64,000 nt of DNA from Raffaelea ambrosiae (Eukaryota > Ascomycota > Sordariomycetes > Ophiostomatales > Ophiostomataceae). Under the pieces are notes generated by a model. It ran no database searches. It was not told the origin of the DNA and saw only the letters and a list, made by a program, of their open reading frames with translations. The DNA lies in assembly GCA_002778195.1 (NCBI GenBank), contig PCDI01000008.1:395639-459638 (forward strand). The letters are read 5' to 3'. Shown piece after piece: positions 59,002 through 64,000 of the stretch; positions within the stretch are counted from its first letter, which is position 1; each line of letters opens with the position of its first letter. The position numbers and the translations under genes are program-made.

Positions 59002-60317
59002 CTAGTACGACTCCACGCCGGCATACCGCAGCAGCTTCTTGGTCAGCTCCGGCTTCTGCAGCGGCTCCGTGCGCACGGTTTCGGCCCGCGGGTCCTTGGT
59101 GCCGTCGTCGTACGTGGCGCCCTCGTTGCTGTAGATCTGGTGCGGCCAGTGCGTGGTGCCCTTCCAGCCCCGGAACATCTTGGCTTTCAGGGCCAGCGCC
59201 TCCGGCTGCGCCATGGCCGCCGGCGTGTACGCCACGTAGATGACCGTCCGCACCGTGTCGCTGGCCGGCGTCGGCTCGCAGCCCATGTGGATCGTGCGGC
59301 TGTCCCACAGGATCAGGTCGCCGGGCTGCGCGCACACCTTGCGGGGCTGCGCGCCGCGCGCCGCGAACCACTGCATCTGCTCGTGGCTGAACGGGAAGTA
59401 GTCGTCCTGGTCCCACAGGGCCTTGTCGAGCTGCGTCTCAAAGAACTCGTCCACCAGCTTGTGCGTGCCCGGGTACACCAGCAGCCCGCCGTCCTCCTCG
59501 CCGGCCTCGGACAGGTTCACAATGCCCTGCACGCAGGCGAGCCCCCGCCGCAGCGGGCTCTGGTCCACGTGCTGCCAGGCCGGCGCGGGCCCGCGGTCTG
59601 GCCGGTGCGGCAGCGTCACGTTGAGCGCGTCGAAGCTGACCAGCAGCTGGTCGGTGCCCCACAGCTTCTCAAACTTGTCGACGACGCCGGGCTCCATGCG
59701 GGCGTCCCACATGAACTTTTCGTGCTCGACGCCGTAGCCGCGCAGCAGGTTGTGCGGGCTCTGGGCGGGCAGGTTGGCGCGCGTCCACGTCGCGCGGTCG
59801 TCGAGCCGGAACTGCTCGCTGAACGAGGCCATCCATTTCAGGGCCTGCTGCTGGTAGGCCAGGGCCTTTTCGGGGCTGAGGACACCCGGGATGACGACGT
59901 AGCCATTGTCCCGGAGGTCATCGCGCCAGTCGTTCCATATCTTGTCTTGTCTAGGGAGAGAGAGTGTGTGTGTGAGTTTGGGAATCCCAACTTAGTCGAT
60001 GTGTTTTTTTTTTTTTTTTTTTTTTTTTTACATTCAGATGCACAGTCATACAACAGAGGGACCCCTTTCAACAAAGCACAAAAGTATAAAAACCCTGGAA
60101 AATAAGCGGGACAGCAAGAATGGGCTCGACAAAGGGACGAGCGTCGTTGTCGACTTGTCAACGGTGAGTATGCCGTACTCGCACCGATCCAGAGGCACTG
60201 GCTCGGATATGTGCGACAGTCTCTGATGGCAAAGATGAAAGGGGGGGGAGCTGGCCTTTTTTCAACTTACGCCAGGGCCGACTGAGTCGCGGCGGATAAC
60301 TGAGCGGTCGTCGTCAT
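59002..60317 (-). CDS. Phytanoyl-CoA dioxygenase (PhyH) family Fe(II)/2-oxoglutarate enzyme
   Basis: Members hydroxylate diverse substrates using Fe(II), 2-oxoglutarate and O2. Two exons, 60317-60271 and 59950-59002, give 331 residues; the first encodes MTTTAQLSAATQSAL. The joined frame reads QDKIWNDWRDDLRDNGYVVIPGVLSP, the normal start of the PhyH fold. The metal facial triad is H143-x-D145 (WQHVDQSP) and H237 (TIHMGCEPT), and Arg250 (TVRTVIY) is placed to bind 2-oxoglutarate. Order and spacing look complete. The 320-bp intron is long for this window and contains T26 at 60004-60029 on the plus strand. Physiological substrate is unknown; there is no obvious peroxisomal signal at the end (AGVESY). 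The gene shares a 723-bp promoter region with the sugar transporter. Confidence 0.88.
60004..60029. repeat. T26 homopolymer in the PhyH intron
   Basis: Twenty-six consecutive T residues on the plus strand, inside the intron of the minus-strand gene. Its length is likely to vary and to be error-prone in sequencing. Confidence 0.9.
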
Positions 60318-61040
60318 AGCTCTCGCGGAAATGCTCTTATCTTGGCAAGGTATCAGTGCTGGTAGGATAGCAGTGCCGTGCTAGGTTGAATTGAATCTCG
60401 CCGGCCAATAGAAAAAGACACAATCAGAAGCTGGCGATCCTGGTGGAACAATGTGCCATGCAACTAACACGCAAGCTCAGCCCAGTACAGGACCAGCCGA
60501 AAATACCAAAGAGGAAAAAGAAACGAGATAAGAACTGAAAACCCACCGAATGAAGTGTGACTGAGGACACAGTAAAGTGGAATTGGAAAACGCCTAGTTC
60601 ATAAGTGTCTGCTTGCGCTTGGGACCCTTGCTCCTTCAAGCTTCTCCGCCGCCAGGGAAGCCAGGTTTATATGCAGATGTGGGAACAGCCCCCCTCTCTT
60701 GGAAACGCCATGATATCACCTTGGGCCAGACGCAAGTCGCAACGCAGGATAGTGCGGGCCGACTTCCGGGGAGTCCACGCATCTTTGGCAAACATTGTTT
60801 GGGGATCGTGCCGGCCGAGTGGGCTATGTGCCGAGGTTTACCCGCAATGTTACTAGGATAACGGTTGAAGATACGGGGGATGCTGCTCAGAGTAGTACCC
60901 AGGCCTAGGATGAATGCATATATACCCTCGTAGACTGTGAAGCGGAGGAGCTGTCTGGTGACCCCCGCAGACTCTGCGTTTTCCCAACACGCCAATCAAC
61001 AGCATCGCCAAGACGTTTGCAGCCATTCCACATCGTCGCA
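60318..61040. promoter_or_regulatory. Shared divergent promoter, PhyH-like and sugar transporter
   Basis: A 723-bp interval between outward-facing starts. A TATATA (60919-60924) lies 117 bp before the transporter start; a TATAAA on the minus strand (60666-60671) lies 349 bp before the PhyH-like start. No gene is seen. Confidence 0.5.
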
Positions 61041-63018
61041 ATGGCGAACTCCAAGAGGATGACTCTCTTGCCGGAGTCGTCCAAGGTATTTCTGGTCGTC
61101 GTGACCTTGACGTCCATCGCCGGCTCGGCCACGCTGGGCTACGACTCGTCCATGATGTAGATATCCTCGGCCCTCTCATATTGTCATCTTCCCTCGCCCA
61201 AGGCAAGCCGTCGCGGCCGCAGGCAGTGAGCGGGTATGCTAACCCGGCCCAGGAACGCCCTCAACATTCTTCCGTCGTACACCGACTACTTCTATCTGAC
61301 CACGGCAACGCTGGCTTTGAATACGTGTGCTGTCAGTCTTGGCGGTGCTCTCTCTGGCCCGGTGGGTGGCTACGTTGCCGACTATCTGGGCCGCCGATGG
61401 GCTATTGCCCTGGGTGCCTTCATCACTCTGGTGGCCATCGTGATCCAGACAGCCTCCCAGGCGACGGCCATGTTCGTCGTGGCCCGGATTCTGATTGGTT
61501 TTGGCGTTGGCATCGAGAACACGGCCATTGCGATCTACGTGGGCGAGGTGACGCCGTACAACTACCGCGACTACACAATGGGCTTCTTCAACGACTGCTG
61601 GTACGTGGGTATGTATCTCCAAAATTGTGTACCCCTCCGTTTCCCCCCTTTCCCAAAGCTTTTCGTGTTTCTGACAACGGCCCCCCCCTTTTATGCAGGC
61701 GCGCTGGTCAGCTCTGGTGTCACCTATGGAACGGCCAAGATGAATTCGACATGGGCGTGGCGTCTGCCATCCGTGCTGCAGTCCATTTTCAGCATCCTGA
61801 ATCTGATTCTTCTTCCTTTGGGGCCCGAGTCGCCGCGTTGGCTGGTCTACAAGGAGCGGTACGAAGAGGCCCTGCGCGTGGTGGCGCTGATGCATGCCAA
61901 CGGCGACACAGAGAACCCGCTGGTCCGGGCACAATACCAAGAAATCGTCGACACAATCACGTTTGAGAGGGAGAACAAGCCCAAGGGCGGCCTCCTGGAG
62001 ACCATGCGGACTCGCTCGAACCGAAAGCGCATGATGCTGATGCTCTCCATGGAAGTCTTCACGTCCTTTGCCGGGTGGGTTGTTTTTCCCTTTTGAGGCT
62101 CCCTTTAGAAGGACGAACGCTGACGTGGAACACCGGTGTAGAAACACGATTGTCAGCTACTACCTCGGCACCATGCTGGACAATGCCGGCATCACAGATA
62201 CCAACACACAGCTTCAGATCAACATCTACCTGAACCTCTTTTGTTTTGTTGTGGCCATCATCGGCACCGCCATGGCTCCACGAATTCCACGAAAGGTCCA
62301 TGGCGCCGTTACCGCAGCCCTCACAATGGCTTTTCTCATCATGGTTGGCGTGATGACCAAATGTACGCCTGCCTTTGTTTCAGTTTTAAAAATTTCATCA
62401 TTTGAATTAGGGGTTTTTTTTTTTCGCGGAGGGCGTCTCCGCAAGCGTGCTAACAGTCGGGCTTGTCCAGATTTTGGCAACGGCGGGAACAACTCCGGTA
62501 TCTACGGCACAGTTGCGTTCATCTTCCTGTTTCAGGGCGCCTACAGCTTCGGCTGGACGCCGCTGGCGTATCTGTACCCCGTGGAGGTGCTCAACTATGC
62601 CATCCGTGGTTCGGGGGTGTCCATCTCGACGTTCCTCTGGAACGCATTCGGGTGAGTGTCATTCTGGTGTCTCTTGTTGTTCACATGTCGTCTCCCTTTC
62701 CCCGGTGGTCGTCCCCCCTTGTGCTGACTATCCAGATTCGTCACCAATTTTGCGTATCCTTTTGCCCTCGACGCCCTCGGCTGGAAGTTCTACATGATCA
62801 ACGGCGCCTTCAACTTCCTGGTGATGCTGTTCATCATCTTCTTTTGGGTGGAAACCCGCGGCAAGACGTTGGAGGAAATCGACGAACTATTCGATGGTGA
62901 AAAGCACTCGCTTGTGCCCAATATCCAGACCATTGCGCGAGGCAAGGTCATCTGTGCCGACGAAGCCAGCGTGCATGACGTTCCAGTGGCAACAGTGACC
63001 ACGGCAGCCAAGAAGTGA
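61041..63018 (+). CDS. MFS sugar transporter
   Basis: Plasma-membrane sugar porter of the major facilitator superfamily, probably proton symport. Six exons, 61041-61156, 61253-61608, 61699-62074, 62142-62362, 62471-62651 and 62736-63018, give 510 residues with consistent phase at every junction. Twelve membrane segments are implied. Sugar-porter signatures: VADYLGRRWAI (loop 2-3), PESPRWL at the end of helix 6, PVEVLNYAIRGSG near helix 10, and VETRGKTLEEID after helix 12. The first donor is unusual, ATGAT|GTAGAT, but the frame and family (GYDSSMMNALNILP) support it. Introns are 67-108 bp. It is divergent from the PhyH-like gene. Substrate is unknown; lactose/hexose-type transporters share this pattern. 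Confidence 0.93.
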
Positions 63019-63106
63019 AGAGGGCACATCCCGGCCCCGCCTTGGCAGGAACTGTTTCGCATAGCCCACTTTTCGGCTAAATTGCAAGGCAGCTCCTCTC
63101 TCTGAG

Positions 63107-63138
63107 ACACGTGACGGGAACTCATCACTACGCACGTG
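63107..63138. promoter_or_regulatory. Paired CACGTGAC elements
   Basis: CACGTGAC at 63107-63114 and again at 63133-63140, with 26 bp between starts. This is the core bound by Cbf1/bHLH factors. The gene they would serve is not identified. Confidence 0.4.
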
Positions 63139-63142
63139 ACAT

Positions 63143-63170
63143 CATGGAGCCACTCTCATGGAGCCACTCT
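63143..63170. repeat. Perfect 14-bp tandem duplication
   Basis: CATGGAGCCACTCT occurs twice head to tail (63143-63156 and 63157-63170). Confidence 0.9.
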
Positions 63171-64000
63171 GTAGGCTTAACTGCAATAGAGTTTTTTGAC
63201 TACAAAGTTTTGCACCAGAATGGAGAAACTTTTGCTGGCCGAGCGCTATGCGTAGAAACCCATAAAAGGCTTGTTCCATCCCAAACTCGACTCGCTGTCG
63301 GTTCAACACAAGCAGTTTGCTGACAGCACATGTCTAGATCGAGGGGGGCGACGCCGGCAGCATTCTCCCTAGGCTGTCTCATTGTCTGGCCGCAGTCTGA
63401 CGGGTCTCACTGGTCTTACTGTGTTTTATTTTATTTCTTCGGGGTTTCTACATAGTAGGAGCGTCTCGCTTTACGAGCCAGGAAGCGCCACCACTGGCTC
63501 GTGTTCACTCTCCGCGTTCCTGTTTGTGTGTTTTGCTGCGCCATATTGCAAGGGGTGACCGCCTGGCCAGCCAATGAGGGGATGGAGCGGGGCTTAGTCA
63601 ATCGTGTCTGCATTAACAGCTTGCGGTGAACTCGTGCAGGGCCCTTGTTAAACAGCTACATTGATGTGCACGGAAGATGACCTCTAGGCTCCATCGGGAC
63701 AACCTTGTTCAAATTCCTGGCGGCAGACCGGGGGGCGCTAATGCAGAAACAGGCAATTGCCAGCCCAGGAATCCCCAGGACCCTCCGTCGTTCCTGCTTT
63801 TTCTGTGGACATACAGTGCTGGAAGGCTCGGTGGCAGCGGTTGGCAGAGTCTAGTGCTGGGCAACCCCTTATTCTGGCTGGATCGCTCTCCCTTTTTTCG
63901 TGCCAAGCTGCCCTTTTCGCGATCCGGATCTCTTCGTTTCCATTCCACCTCTTCTCTCTTTCAACCCACTCCCCACCCCCCGGTCGCATCTCCCTTCTCT

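Larger units (their letters stand above)
63019..64000. other. Non-coding sequence after the sugar transporter
   Basis: Transporter 3' end and then probably the promoter of a gene beyond the window. It contains two CACGTGAC elements (63107, 63133), a 14-bp tandem duplication and TACATAGTAG at 63449. The last 100 bases are pyrimidine-rich, which fits a promoter on the plus strand. Confidence 0.5.

Noticed and set aside
1..64000. tRNA, rRNA, CRISPR array or intact transposon
   Set aside because: I looked for B-box-like GGTTCGAATCC, regular spaced repeats and transposase or reverse-transcriptase motifs and found none I could support.

Overview
The window is nuclear DNA of a filamentous ascomycete, most likely a Sordariomycete. 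The reasons are GC-rich coding sequence, short GT-AG introns with CTAAC/CTGAC branch sites close to the acceptor, pyrimidine-rich promoters, kilobase-scale non-coding gaps, and a typical Pezizomycotina gene set (GT69 mannosyltransferase, fungal Sec7/PH exchange factor, high-affinity iron uptake pair). I cannot name the genus from the sequence. I resolved fourteen protein-coding genes with confidence, joining exons by splice sites and checking phase at each junction, and one further short ORF of unknown status. I found no rRNA, tRNA, CRISPR array or intact transposon.

Layout. 1-3.4 kb: non-coding, starting with a G24 run. 3.4-12.9 kb: a nuclear pore basket protein (MLP1/TPR, minus) divergent from a tRNA 2'-O-methyltransferase (TRM7, plus), which converges on a GNAT acetyltransferase (minus). 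13.8-15.6 kb: a GT69 mannosyltransferase (minus). 15.6-19.3 kb: a 3.6-kb gap. 19.3-24.1 kb: a small lysine-rich protein and the histone chaperone HIR1 (both plus). 25.0-30.7 kb: a GH2 beta-galactosidase (plus) converging on a cytochrome P450 (minus). 33.6-38.9 kb: a Sec7/PH Arf exchange factor (minus). 42.2-45.4 kb: an SDR oxidoreductase followed by an NmrA/isoflavone-reductase-like protein (plus). 46.8-58.2 kb: iron permease FTR1 (minus) and ferroxidase FET3 (plus), divergent and separated by 8.4 kb. 59.0-63.0 kb: a phytanoyl-CoA-dioxygenase-like enzyme (minus) divergent from a six-exon sugar transporter (plus).

How genes work together. FTR1 and FET3 should form the reductive high-affinity iron uptake complex at the plasma membrane. 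The space between them holds two exact copies of the nonamer ATCAGATAA, the sequence class bound by iron-sensing GATA repressors. MLP1, TRM7 and HIR1 are housekeeping genes (pore basket, tRNA modification, chromatin). The P450, SDR, NmrA-like, PhyH-like and sugar-transporter genes are accessory metabolism, but no backbone synthase is present, so this is not a recognisable biosynthetic cluster.

The least explained material is in the non-coding gaps. Two short motifs (TACTCGTA and TACATAGTAG) recur between genes far above chance and overlap at one site. The FTR1-FET3 interval carries an unfamiliar 120-codon ORF, a 16-bp perfect palindrome and AT-rich patches. Several 10-15 bp tandem duplications also occur.
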